Positions 26,178 to 33,991 of a DNA stretch of 50,903 nt are shown here, piece by piece. The first letter of the stretch is position 1, and each line of letters opens with the position of its first letter. The DNA lies in assembly GCA_019694345.1 (NCBI GenBank), contig JAIBCA010000147.1, forward strand, positions 1 through 50,903, given 5' to 3'. The translations under genes and the position numbers were made by a program. Origin of the DNA: Pyrinomonadaceae bacterium. Lineage in GTDB: Bacteria; Acidobacteriota; Blastocatellia; Pyrinomonadales; Pyrinomonadaceae. The notes under the pieces are model-generated. The model ran no database searches. It was not told the origin of the DNA and was given only the letters and a program-made list of their open reading frames with translations.

Positions 26178-27317
26178 ATGGCGGATCTCTTCGAATCTCA
26201 CACTAAGCGAAATATTGATCCCAAGAAATTGCTTATCGGGGCAGCGGCACTGATCACCCTTGTCGCGGCGGCATACGTGCTTTATCTTTTCAGCATTCCT
26301 AAGGGGCCGGACCCCGAGGAAGAGCTGGCCGTCGAGATCCGCGACAGCATGGTTCTGCTGCTCGACTACCAAACCTTTTCGGGCGACGAGTTTAGGCAGC
26401 AATTGCTCGGTAAAGGCCGCCTGGAAAAATACAAACGGGTCATCAACGAAGCGATCTTTACCTATCCCCGATCGAGTGACGAAGAGTTTCTGGAATTTGT
26501 AAAAAAGCACTTTTGGGATATCACCAAGGTGGACTTTGGCACCGAGACCGACGGCGAACTAAGGCTGGGTGATTACAAAGTGACCGCCTCGGACCGGTTT
26601 GGCCGCCTGTTTCGAACGACGATCGGAAATATCCGCATAGACCATCGTCAAACACTCGATTTTCCATTCAGCAAGGTAAAATATTCGCCGACCCTCGAAG
26701 AGATCAAAAACCTTACAAACAACTCGCAGGTTTACGGCGGCCGGCTAATTACGCAGGTTCCCGAACGCAGCTTTTCGCCGACGGTTATTTTTGCTAATCA
26801 CGGCATCATGGTCGCCAGGCCCGGCGAACCGTCGATGAAGCGATTGGCGGAAGACCTCGTTCGTGACGCGGGCACTGATCGCTACGCTCGAATTCAGGCA
26901 TTGGTCGATTTTGTTTCAAACGAGATCCAGTACAGCTATACCGAGGCGTTAAGTCGCGGTGAAACACTAAAACGCGGAAACGAGACACTGATGACCCGCA
27001 CCGGCGATTGCAGCAACAAGACCATCCTGCTCGCATCACTGCTCGAGCAGATCGGGGAGGATTACTTGCTGCTTTACACGCCCCGTCACATCACCGTTGC
27101 CGTACCGCAGGGTGAGTTTGTAAATAACAACAAGCTGGACTTCACTTGGGACGGAAAGCCATGGCTGATCGCCGAAACAACAGTGCCCGGATTCCAGATC
27201 GGTCAGACGATGGTCACGGAATCACGCATTTTGACCAAGGTCGAGTATGTCCAAAACCCTAAGAATTCGGGCGTTATCTTTGACGCAAATTCCTACGAGG
27301 TCCTGAAATTTCTGTAA
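26178..27317 (+). CDS. Membrane-anchored transglutaminase-like protein
   Basis: 379 residues. A single N-terminal transmembrane helix (LLIGAAALITLVAAAYVLYLF) is followed by an uncharacterised region (residues 50-220) and a transglutaminase-like cysteine-protease domain. The catalytic Cys is in TRTGDCSNKTILLASLLEQIG, the His in YTPRHITVAVP, and the Asp/Glu-containing strand near KPWLIAETT. Such domains act as peptidases or crosslinking enzymes in the envelope. It lies 14 nt after purM and before purN, an unusual guest between two purine genes. Confidence 0.85.
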   Translation: MADLFESHTKRNIDPKKLLIGAAALITLVAAAYVLYLFSIPKGPDPEEELAVEIRDSMVLLLDYQTFSGDEFRQQLLGKGRLEKYKRVINEAIFTYPRSSDEEFLEFVKKHFWDITKVDFGTETDGELRLGDYKVTASDRFGRLFRTTIGNIRIDHRQTLDFPFSKVKYSPTLEEIKNLTNNSQVYGGRLITQVPERSFSPTVIFANHGIMVARPGEPSMKRLAEDLVRDAGTDRYARIQALVDFVSNEIQYSYTEALSRGETLKRGNETLMTRTGDCSNKTILLASLLEQIGEDYLLLYTPRHITVAVPQGEFVNNNKLDFTWDGKPWLIAETTVPGFQIGQTMVTESRILTKVEYVQNPKNSGVIFDANSYEVLKFL

Positions 27318-27391
27318 CAAAGTCGGTTTTTTCCAATAGCGAGCTCCCTGACAAGTTTGCTCCTCGTTCTTTGTTGCAAAAGCGTTTTCTT

Positions 27392-28003
27392 ATGAAGATA
27401 GGCATTCTCATCTCAGGCCGGGGTTCAAATATGGCCGCTCTCGTGGACGCGGTCCGAAACGGCGAAATACCCGATTCGGAGGTTGCAGTCGTTATCAGTG
27501 ACAAACCGGATGCCGCAGGCCTTGTAAAGGCAGCCGCGCGTGGCGTCGAGACGATCGTGAATGAACGGCGAGGCCGTACTCGTCAAGAACACGACGCTGA
27601 AACGGTTGCCGAACTGAAAAAACGCGGTGTTGACCTGGTTTGCCTGGCGGGTTATATGCGGCTGCTGTCACCGTCGTTTGTTCAGGCTTTTCCAAACAAG
27701 ATCATCAATATTCACCCGAGCCTGCTGCCTGCGTTTCCGGGACTCGATGCACAACGGCAGGCGATCGAGGCCGGCGCCCAAGCGTCCGGCTGCACGGTAC
27801 ACTTCGTCGACGAACTACTTGACCACGGCGAGATCATCCTGCAGAAGGAGGTCGCCGTGCTCGACGGCGACACGCCCGAAACGCTTTCAGCCCGGATCCT
27901 GGAGCAAGAGCACGGGCTCTACGTCGCGGCGATCAAGAAGCTGGTCGCCCAGTGCTCCGATAGTACTGCGAAACCCAGAATGCCGGTCGCCCCACAACTA
28001 TGA
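27392..28003 (+). CDS. purN: Phosphoribosylglycinamide formyltransferase
   Basis: 203 residues from ATG 27392; a TTG at 27371 would add seven residues not seen in relatives. The start MKIGILISGRGSNMAAL is the PurN signature with the GAR-binding loop. The catalytic residues appear in INIHPSLLPAFPG (Asn and His) and in VDELLDHGEIILQ (Asp). It transfers a formyl group from 10-formyl-THF to GAR in purine synthesis. It follows the transglutaminase-like gene by about 74 nt. Confidence 0.95.
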   Translation: MKIGILISGRGSNMAALVDAVRNGEIPDSEVAVVISDKPDAAGLVKAAARGVETIVNERRGRTRQEHDAETVAELKKRGVDLVCLAGYMRLLSPSFVQAFPNKIINIHPSLLPAFPGLDAQRQAIEAGAQASGCTVHFVDELLDHGEIILQKEVAVLDGDTPETLSARILEQEHGLYVAAIKKLVAQCSDSTAKPRMPVAPQL

Positions 28004-28069
28004 CGTTCAGTTCCTAAATGCCGCCGGTTCGAAATATACCGATATGGCCATAGGCCTGCCCCAATATAT

Positions 28070-28083
28070 TGGGCCTCCGCAAC
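28070..28083. repeat. 14-bp perfect palindrome downstream of purN
   Basis: CCCAATATATTGGG is self-complementary and GC-flanked. It is not followed by a T-run, so it is unlikely to be an intrinsic terminator, and it may be a protein site. The remaining purN-rpmH gap (about 28004-28150) shows nothing else clear. Confidence 0.4.
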
Positions 28084-28150
28084 AGGAGCCACTACAGAGT
28101 GGCGTCCGTTTCCCTTCAACGCTAAGTGTCCATTTTTACAAGGTTTAGTT

Positions 28151-28180
28151 TTGACAATTGCCCACCTAAGCGCGTAAACT
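28151..28180 (+). promoter_or_regulatory. Sigma-70 promoter of rpmH/rnpA
   Basis: TTGACA (28151-28156) and TAAACT (28175-28180) are separated by 18 bp. The predicted start is near 28187, only about 23 nt before the rnpA ATG (28210) and 36 nt before the rpmH ATG (28223). A longer rnpA start at 28126 would lie upstream of the promoter. Confidence 0.7.
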
Positions 28181-28187
28181 CTAGGTT

Positions 28188-28205
28188 TTCACTTCTCGAA
28201 GTGAA
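28188..28205 (+). promoter_or_regulatory. Hairpin at the 5' end of the rpmH/rnpA mRNA
   Basis: TTCACTTC pairs with GAAGTGAA across a very small loop, giving a 7-8 bp stem at the predicted 5' end of the message and 5 nt before the rnpA start codon. It may stabilise the mRNA or limit initiation at the rnpA ATG while leaving the GGAGAG site of rpmH open. Confidence 0.5.
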
Positions 28206-28209
28206 TGTG

Positions 28210-28761
28210 ATGGAGAGTAACTATGCCGAAGAGAACTTATCAACCGAACAACCGCCGACGCGCCAAAAAGCACGGCTTTCGCGCACGGATGGCGACCAAA
28301 AACGGCCGCGCGGTCATCAAGCGCCGTCGAGCGAAAGGACGCAAGAGATTAACGGTTCACCATTATTAAGCCTCTCGTTACCGAAGGATGAGCGCCTTAG
28401 AAAGCGGGCAGATTTCCTTCGTGTTTACGATCATGGCAGACGCTTTGAAGGCCGTTTTATGACGGTTTTCATTTTGCCCGCAAACGGTGGTGTTCACAGG
28501 CTTGGCGTAACGGCGACCAAAAAGGCGATCGGCAATGCCGTAGCCCGTAATCGCGCAAAGCGGCTGCTAAGGGAGGCATTCAGGTTGAGCCGTCCCGAAC
28601 TGGCCACTATCGAGACCAAGTTCGACTGGGTTTTGAACGCGAGGCGCAGCCTGCTTTATGCAAAGCTCGATAAGCCGTTGGCCGAATTAAGAGCGATCGC
28701 GGCAAAGATCAAAGGCGGAATCCCGTGCGACAGCGATGGTGTTCCTACGAATATGAGATAA
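28210..28761 (+). CDS. rnpA: RNase P protein component, extended and overlapping rpmH
   Basis: 183 residues from ATG 28210. The conserved core starts near residue 57 ([13 protein letters not shown]) and carries the family signature [17 protein letters not shown]. It binds RNase P RNA to mature tRNA 5' ends. No ATG, GTG or TTG occurs in this frame between codon 2 and a Met inside the core (GRFMTVF), so translation must begin at or before 28210, 13 nt upstream of rpmH. The N-terminal 53 or so residues (rich in Glu, Gln, Arg, Pro) are encoded by DNA that also encodes all of L34 in the +1 frame. Thermus has the same arrangement. An ATT start cannot be fully excluded. Confidence 0.9.
   Translation: MESNYAEENLSTEQPPTRQKARLSRTDGDQKRPRGHQAPSSERTQEINGSPLLSLSLPKDERLRKRADFLRVYDHGRRFEGRFMTVFILPANGGVHRLGVTATKKAIGNAVARNRAKRLLREAFRLSRPELATIETKFDWVLNARRSLLYAKLDKPLAELRAIAAKIKGGIPCDSDGVPTNMR
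28223..28369 (+). CDS. rpmH: 50S ribosomal protein L34
   Basis: 48 codons: begins [18 protein letters not shown], continues [21 protein letters not shown] and ends KRLTVHHY. It is very basic and textbook L34. A GGAGAG ribosome site lies 7 nt before the ATG. The whole gene lies inside the rnpA frame, shifted by +1 and starting 13 nt after the rnpA ATG. Confidence 0.98.
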   Translation: MPKRTYQPNNRRRAKKHGFRARMATKNGRAVIKRRRAKGRKRLTVHHY

Positions 28762-28817
28762 GGCGGAAGAACACACTCGCTTACGGCACGTGTTTCCGCC
28801 TTTACTCTTTTTTGAAG

Positions 28818-29027
28818 ATGAAGTTTCTGGTTTTAGATATCTTAGGCATTTACAAGGCGTTTCTCTCGCCGTTTTTGCCACCGGCGTGCCGGTTTGAGCC
28901 GACCTGCTCGGAATATGCCCGTCAGGCGGTCGAAAAGTATGGTGCATTACGCGGAACATGGATGGGTCTAACGCGTATTTTGAGGTGTCAGCCTTTGTGT
29001 AAGGGCGGCCACGACCCCGTGAAATAA
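28818..29027 (+). CDS. yidD: Membrane protein insertion efficiency factor YidD
   Basis: 69 residues from ATG 28818. The family pattern is complete: YKAFLSPFLPPACRFEPTCSEYA (two blocks), then AVEKYGALRGTWMGLTRILRC and PLCKGGHDPV. It is a small amphipathic membrane-associated protein that helps YidC-dependent insertion. It is followed by yidC with a 1-nt stop/start overlap (TAATG), so coupled translation is expected. Confidence 0.95.
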   Translation: MKFLVLDILGIYKAFLSPFLPPACRFEPTCSEYARQAVEKYGALRGTWMGLTRILRCQPLCKGGHDPVK

Positions 29028-30943
29028 TGGAAAATTCCGGTAATCAGAGTCAGTCTCGTTTCTTGATCGCGGCCGTATTGTCGATGGTCGTGCTTTTCGG
29101 TTGGTCGTACTTTTTCGCCCCGAAACCGCCCACCGGTGACGCCAATACGAACTCAAATACGGCGGCGAACTCTAACGCCGCGGCATCGACCCCGACGCCT
29201 GCCCCGGTCGCTCAAACGCCTGCGGCAACGCCGGCGGCGGCGACCCCGGACACGACGCCGAATCGTAAGATAACGATCAAATCGCCCCTCTACGAGGTTA
29301 CGCTCGACTCAAAGGGGGCTCTCGCGACAAGCTGGATCATCCTCAAGAATGATTCGCCGAAGAGCCAATTTCCGGTCTATGCTGACGGTTCGACCGACAG
29401 CGACAAAAAGCCGATGCAGTTGATCTCGGCTGAGGCTCTGGCCAGAAGCCCGCAGGAGGTCCCGTTCAGGTTGAGTACCGATGACGCAGCGGTCAATGAA
29501 CTCGTCAACGGACGAAACTATACTATCTCAGCGGCCGAGGACACGATATCGCTGGCTCAGGGACAGGAAAAGCAGATCGAGTTCGCATTGACGGTTGCAT
29601 CCGGCGTTGAGGTCAAAAAGACGTTTGTCTTTCGCGCTGACAGCTACATTGCCGACCTCGGGGTCAGCCTAAAAAAAGGCGGGCAAAGTGTGCCGAATAC
29701 TCGTTTGCTGATCGGAGCAAGCATCGGTGACCACGCGATCAACAATCACAACTTTTATCACATTGAATCGGAGGCCGTTGCCTCGATCAATGGTGATATC
29801 AAACGGCATCAGGGCAATTACACCTTTGTTTACGATGCCAACGGCCAAGCGACATTGACCGATAGCGGTACCGTCGACTGGGCGGGCGTCGGTGACGCAT
29901 ATTTTGCGATGGCGGCGATCCCGGCTAGTCAGGTCCAGGGACTTGAGTACCGTGCATCAAAATATGACGTTCAGACCAAGCCGTTTTACGAGAGCATCTT
30001 CCAATGGGTGCTGCGCAATGCCAAGACCAGCGAGACGCGTCACCTTGTCACCGTCTATATGCCGATCGCGGGTGACGGATCGATAACCAAGATATTTACC
30101 GGCACCAAGGACTATTTTCTGCTTTCATCGCTGAACAAGCCCCTTTCCGACCAGGTCGGACGCCCGGTCGAGATCACCAATCTGATCAATTTCAGCAATT
30201 ACTGGTGGCTAAGGTGGCTGACCAAACCGATCTCGATCCCGATCCTTTACGCCCTCAATTTCTTTAACGGGCTGACGCATAATTACGGCCTTGCGATCAT
30301 CGTTTTCACCTTCCTGTTCTACTCGCTGCTGTTCCCGCTTCGCTGGTCGCAGTCAAAGTCGTTCAAGAAGGCTTCTGGCAATGCACCGAAGATGAAAGAG
30401 ATCCAGGACAAGATCAAGGATCTGCAAAAAAAGGGAGTTCCGACCGACGACCCGCGGATGCGGGCACTGCAGATGGAGCAGCTCAAACTGACAAAGGACG
30501 CATTGCCGATCGGCGGCTGCCTCCCGATGCTCTTGCAGTTTCCGCTCCTGATCGCCTTTTACACCGCGGTGACGGTATCGCTCGAGGTTCGTCAGGCGTC
30601 GTTCCTTTGGCTGCCGGACCTCTCGGCGGCCGACCCTTGGCATTTGCTTGAGTTTGCTTTCGCGATCTCGATGGTGCTCTCGATGAAATTTACGCCCACC
30701 GCCGCGACCGTGACGCCTGAGCAGCAGATGCAGCAGAAAATGATGACCTATCTGATGCCGATAATGATGTTGTGGGTCATGTGGTCAGCACCGTCAGGAT
30801 TGCTGCTTTACTGGTTCTTCGGCAACATCGTAAGTTTCGGCCAGCAAATGGTGATCAACCGTTTGAACAAGACGGCCGTGCCGCCGGGAACCCAGATCGT
30901 CGATTCGGTTCCGGCCGGTGCGAAGAAGGTCAAGTCTAAGTGA
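29027..30943 (+). CDS. yidC: Membrane protein insertase YidC
   Basis: 638 residues, the long Gram-negative form. TM1 is at the N-terminus (FLIAAVLSMVVLFGWSYFF), followed by a low-complexity Asn/Ala/Thr/Pro linker (residues about 45-85), the periplasmic beta-sandwich domain and the conserved five-TM core (NYGLAIIVFTFLFYSLLFPLRW in two blocks, GGCLPMLLQFPLLIAFYTAV, and LLLYWFFGNIVSFGQQ). It inserts membrane proteins alone or with SecYEG. A short basic C-terminal tail ends KKVKSK. Confidence 0.97.
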   Translation: MENSGNQSQSRFLIAAVLSMVVLFGWSYFFAPKPPTGDANTNSNTAANSNAAASTPTPAPVAQTPAATPAAATPDTTPNRKITIKSPLYEVTLDSKGALATSWIILKNDSPKSQFPVYADGSTDSDKKPMQLISAEALARSPQEVPFRLSTDDAAVNELVNGRNYTISAAEDTISLAQGQEKQIEFALTVASGVEVKKTFVFRADSYIADLGVSLKKGGQSVPNTRLLIGASIGDHAINNHNFYHIESEAVASINGDIKRHQGNYTFVYDANGQATLTDSGTVDWAGVGDAYFAMAAIPASQVQGLEYRASKYDVQTKPFYESIFQWVLRNAKTSETRHLVTVYMPIAGDGSITKIFTGTKDYFLLSSLNKPLSDQVGRPVEITNLINFSNYWWLRWLTKPISIPILYALNFFNGLTHNYGLAIIVFTFLFYSLLFPLRWSQSKSFKKASGNAPKMKEIQDKIKDLQKKGVPTDDPRMRALQMEQLKLTKDALPIGGCLPMLLQFPLLIAFYTAVTVSLEVRQASFLWLPDLSAADPWHLLEFAFAISMVLSMKFTPTAATVTPEQQMQQKMMTYLMPIMMLWVMWSAPSGLLLYWFFGNIVSFGQQMVINRLNKTAVPPGTQIVDSVPAGAKKVKSK

Positions 30944-31443
30944 TCGAGGGAAGTGTCCGGACCCTTTTGACGGAGCCGGACGTTGTGAAGAATATGAATC
31001 AGATCTGTGATAACGCCAAAGAGTTCTTATCGGGGCTTGTGTCGGATATGAAGTTTGACCTGACGGTGACCTCATCGTGGACCGACGAGGGCTGTTTATT
31101 GAACCTCAGCGGTGAGGATGCTCACTTCGCCCTGGCGGAGAACGGTGAACTGCTCGACGCTTTCGAGGTGCTGTTGTTTCAGGTTTACGGCCGCGAACTC
31201 GACCGTGAACATCGGTTTGTCGTTGACGCCGAGGGTTTCCGTCAGACAAGAAAGGCGGAGCTTCACGCGATGGCACGTTTTGCCGCTGATCAGGTACGAA
31301 AGACCGGACGGCCGTTCACTTTCGGCGTACTCAACTCGACCGAGCGGCGCATCATTCATTTGACCTTGCAAAAGGAAGACGACCTTTTTACTGAGTCGGT
31401 CGGCGACGGCCGCGAACGTCGTTTGCAAGTGCGGCTGCAATAG
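30940..31443 (+). CDS. Jag/KhpB-type RNA-binding protein (KH and R3H)
   Basis: 167 residues. It starts at GTG 30940, overlapping the yidC stop by 4 nt. The middle (LTVTSSWTDEGCLLNLSGEDAHFAL) is a degenerate KH domain and the end (RPFTFGVLNSTERRIIHLTLQKED, then RRLQVRLQ) is an R3H domain. Homologues bind RNA and control cell elongation and division. The usual N-terminal Jag_N domain is missing or very short. The yidC-jag-mnmE order is conserved in many bacteria. Confidence 0.85.
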   Translation: MIEGSVRTLLTEPDVVKNMNQICDNAKEFLSGLVSDMKFDLTVTSSWTDEGCLLNLSGEDAHFALAENGELLDAFEVLLFQVYGRELDREHRFVVDAEGFRQTRKAELHAMARFAADQVRKTGRPFTFGVLNSTERRIIHLTLQKEDDLFTESVGDGRERRLQVRLQ

Positions 31444-31534
31444 CAGACAGGCACATTGGCACATACATCGGCACAGGGTGAGTTTTGAACACTTGCTCTG
31501 TGCTCTTTGCTTTTACTGTGGTGAAATATAGGTG

Positions 31535-32917
31535 ATGTCCCAGACGATCGTCGCATTAGCAACTCCAACAGGCCGCAGCGGGATCGGTGTGATCCGCGTC
31601 AGCGGTGACGGAGCATTATCGATCACGCAGAAAATGACCGGCGGCGATGGCCTCTCGCTGAAGCCGCGTACGGCCTCGTTGCGCAAGCTCTTTTATCCCT
31701 CGACCAACGAGGTTGTCGATGAGGCGGTCATCACATATTTTCCCGGACCGCGTTCGTTCACCGGTGAGGACGTTGTTGAGATCAGTTGTCATGGTTCGCC
31801 GGTATTGCTCAGACAGGTCATAGATATATGTCTCGAGCTGGACGCCCGAATGGCCGAACCCGGTGAATTTACGCTGAGGGCACTTTCAAACGGCAGGGTC
31901 GATCTCGCCGAGGCCGAAGCGATACGCGACCTGATCGATTCTCAGACAGCGGCTTCGGCTCGACAGGCGGTCAGACAGATGGGCGGTGAGATGTCGCGTC
32001 AACTGACTCCGCTCAAGAACGAGATATTGAGCGTCATCGTCGTGCTCGAGTCGGCTCTTGAGTTTGTCGAGGACGATCTTCCGGCAGCCCAGGTCGAGGG
32101 GGTTCGTAAAAGTCTTACCGACATTGTCAGCGAAACCGAAAGGCTTGCCGCCACGTACAAGGCCGGCCATCTCATTCGCGAAGGATTATGTGTCGCGATC
32201 GTCGGCCGCCCGAACGTCGGCAAATCGAGTCTGTTCAACGCTCTGTTCGGCGGAGACCGGGCGATAGTCACTGATATTGCCGGCACCACCCGTGACCAGA
32301 TCCATGAGCGGCTAGTGATCAATGACATCCCGATCTCACTGATCGACACCGCCGGATTGCGCGAGACGAGCGATACCGTCGAGAGCATCGGCGTCGAAAG
32401 GTCTCGGGCATTGATGGCAGACGCCGACCTTGTGATCGTCATTCTCGATGCATCGGAGCCGATCACAAAGGAGGATCATGAGATCCTCTCTGAAGCAAGC
32501 AGATTTAACTTTATCGTCGCTCTCAATAAGATCGACAAGGTTCCGTCCTCTGACATCGACCATGTGATAGCGTCGCAACATTCGAGTCTCGCCTATCTGC
32601 GGCCGCGGATAACGCCCGTTTCGGCAAAGTCCGGCGAGGGGGTCGATCTGTTAAAAGATGCCATTATCAAACCGTTTGCCCCGGAGGACATCTCGAATGC
32701 GGGATTTTTGGTTTCGGACGCCCGGCACCACGACCTTTTGATCCGAACCAAAAACGAGATCGATGATTCGATAAAGCGGCTTGACGAGGGTATGAGCGAA
32801 GAGATCGTGCTGATCGGACTTCATAACGCCCTGCGATATTTGGGCGAAATCACCGGCGAAACCACTACAGAAGATATGCTCGGGCGAATATTCTCGACCT
32901 TCTGCATAGGTAAATGA
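31535..32917 (+). CDS. mnmE: tRNA modification GTPase MnmE
   Basis: 460 residues. N-terminal tetrahydrofolate-binding domain (TIVALATPTGRSGIGVIRVSG), helical domain with the inserted G domain: G1 VGRPNVGKSSLFNAL, G3 DTAGLRE, G4 ALNKIDK. The C-terminus is FCIGK, carrying the family CIGK motif. With MnmG it makes the cmnm5 group on wobble uridine of certain tRNAs. GTG 31532 and ATG 31535 are adjacent; the ATG is taken. Confidence 0.97.
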   Translation: MSQTIVALATPTGRSGIGVIRVSGDGALSITQKMTGGDGLSLKPRTASLRKLFYPSTNEVVDEAVITYFPGPRSFTGEDVVEISCHGSPVLLRQVIDICLELDARMAEPGEFTLRALSNGRVDLAEAEAIRDLIDSQTAASARQAVRQMGGEMSRQLTPLKNEILSVIVVLESALEFVEDDLPAAQVEGVRKSLTDIVSETERLAATYKAGHLIREGLCVAIVGRPNVGKSSLFNALFGGDRAIVTDIAGTTRDQIHERLVINDIPISLIDTAGLRETSDTVESIGVERSRALMADADLVIVILDASEPITKEDHEILSEASRFNFIVALNKIDKVPSSDIDHVIASQHSSLAYLRPRITPVSAKSGEGVDLLKDAIIKPFAPEDISNAGFLVSDARHHDLLIRTKNEIDDSIKRLDEGMSEEIVLIGLHNALRYLGEITGETTTEDMLGRIFSTFCIGK

Positions 32918-32921
32918 AAAA

Positions 32922-32969
32922 GGGCCGCGGACCAGACAGGAACGGCATTACCAGTCTGATCCGCGGCCC
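32922..32969 (-). terminator. Terminator after the hsp20 gene
   Basis: GGGCCGCGGA (32922-32931) pairs with TCCGCGGCCC (32960-32969), extended by five inner pairs after one mismatch. Read on the minus strand it is followed by TTTTTC. It lies just after hsp20 and just after the convergent mnmE stop. Confidence 0.8.
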
Positions 32970-32980
32970 ATTGGCGGGGA

Positions 32981-33514
32981 TTACTCCGCCGTTACGGTGA
33001 TCTTTGCGGCCTCTTCGGCCGGCTTTTTTCTGAGTGCAAGGTAAAGAATGCCGTCCTTCAGTTTGCCGTTGACGTTCTCTGTTTCGACCGGGAACGGCAA
33101 TCTCATTTGCCGGCAGAAGCGGTTGCTCCGCCATTCGTTCAGAAAGAGCTTCTCGTCCTCTTTCTTTTCCTCGGCCTTGGTCTCGCCGCTCATTATCAGC
33201 AAGTCATCCTTGAGGCTGATCTCGATCTCGTCCGGTTTAAAGCCGGGAACCGCCGCACGCACGTTGATCATCTTATCGGTCTGAGTTATCTCAAGCGGTG
33301 TCGGACGCAGTATATCCATCTCCGCCTTCAGCCAGTCGTCGAAGTGTGACGTCAGGTCATCGCCACGCAGCATAAAATAGTCGTACGCCTTTTTTGACGT
33401 TTCGGCTGTAAATTCCGCGACGCGTTCGAGCATCTTTTCGATCTCGACGAAGGCCGGAAACTTCGGTTCGGTATTCACCGGTTCCTTTGCCAGTGCTGTT
33501 GCTTCATTTTTCAT
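32981..33514 (-). CDS. Hsp20/alpha-crystallin small heat-shock protein
   Basis: 177 residues from ATG 33514 (GGAG about 9 nt upstream). Residues of about 20-70 form a helical, partly DUF2934-like N-terminus (TSKKAYDYFMLRGDDL). The alpha-crystallin domain follows: ITQTDKMINVRAAVPGFKPDEIEISL (two blocks), ESWR-like FLNEWRSNRFCRQMRLP, and the closing GKLKDGILYLALRKK. The usual C-terminal I-x-I motif may be ITVTAE. It holds unfolded proteins. It is probably cotranscribed with the small membrane protein upstream, whose promoter is a consensus sigma-54 site. Confidence 0.93.
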   Translation of the reverse strand: MKNEATALAKEPVNTEPKFPAFVEIEKMLERVAEFTAETSKKAYDYFMLRGDDLTSHFDDWLKAEMDILRPTPLEITQTDKMINVRAAVPGFKPDEIEISLKDDLLIMSGETKAEEKKEDEKLFLNEWRSNRFCRQMRLPFPVETENVNGKLKDGILYLALRKKPAEEAAKITVTAE

Positions 33515-33534
33515 TTCCCTATACTCCAATCATA

Positions 33535-33559
33535 CTCGGCACACATTTAGTGCGCCGAG
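33535..33559 (-). other. Stem-loop in the hsp20 upstream region
   Basis: CTCGGC (33535-33540) pairs with GCCGAG (33554-33559), with CAC/GTG inside and one mismatch. It lies between the small membrane gene and hsp20, just upstream of the GGAG of hsp20. No T-run follows, so a leader element or processing site is likelier than a full terminator. Confidence 0.45.
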
Positions 33560-33583
33560 AGCCAGATCTACGGGGGAATAGAA

Positions 33584-33829
33584 TCATGCATGGGCCGGCC
33601 GGTGCATTTTGCGACGCTTGCCTTTGTCTGCCTCTTCGACAGGTTTGGCAACCTCGATCGGATGATGCGACACCATTGACGGTAAGACTCCGATCATTCC
33701 CATAAAGACCATTCCGAAGGAAATAAAACCAAAGACCACTACCACCGGCATCGTCATAACTCCGCCTAAAAAGAGGATCAGTGCCACCGTTGCTATCACC
33801 AGCCAAAGCAATCCATATAATTTGACCAT
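33584..33829 (-). CDS. Small membrane protein, unknown function
   Basis: 81 residues. Two hydrophobic helices (LYGLLWLVIATVALILFLGG and VVVVFGFISFGMVFMGMIGVL, joined by a short MTMP turn) and a basic, His-rich C-terminal tail (ADKGKRRKMHRPAHA). No family is recognised. It stands between hsp20 and a consensus sigma-54 promoter and is probably the first gene of that transcript. Confidence 0.65.
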   Translation of the reverse strand: MVKLYGLLWLVIATVALILFLGGVMTMPVVVVFGFISFGMVFMGMIGVLPSMVSHHPIEVAKPVEEADKGKRRKMHRPAHA

Positions 33830-33862
33830 TTTTGAGTTCTCCTATTCCCTACTAATTAATGT

Positions 33863-33878
33863 GTGAGAAAGCTCTCAC
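33863..33878 (-). promoter_or_regulatory. Palindrome in the 5' leader of the small membrane gene
   Basis: GTGAGA-aagc-TCTCAC forms a 6-bp stem with a 4-nt loop, between the predicted transcription start (about 33893) and the start codon at 33829. Role unknown. Confidence 0.35.
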
Positions 33879-33903
33879 GTATCGGTATTCGCACTGTTGA
33901 AAC

Positions 33904-33919
33904 AGCAAGGAACGTGCCA
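33904..33919 (-). promoter_or_regulatory. Sigma-54 promoter, consensus
   Basis: On the minus strand it reads TGGCACG-TTCC-TTGCT, a perfect match to TGGCACR-N4-TTGCW. The predicted start is near 33893, 64 nt before the small membrane gene that leads to hsp20. Confidence 0.85.
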
Positions 33920-33991
33920 GTAAAAAATTTACTGATCAAATCGACATGACCGGCGTTAGTGCGCGCGTAAAAGGCCGCGACCGGGACGGCA

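Noticed and set aside
28070..28083. CCCAATATATTGGG as purN terminator
   Set aside because: There is no T-run and the stem is AT-centred; kept only as a palindrome.
28126..28209. Longer rnpA start at 28126
   Set aside because: It is upstream of the sigma-70 promoter, so it would not be transcribed from that promoter. ATG 28210 fits the leader.
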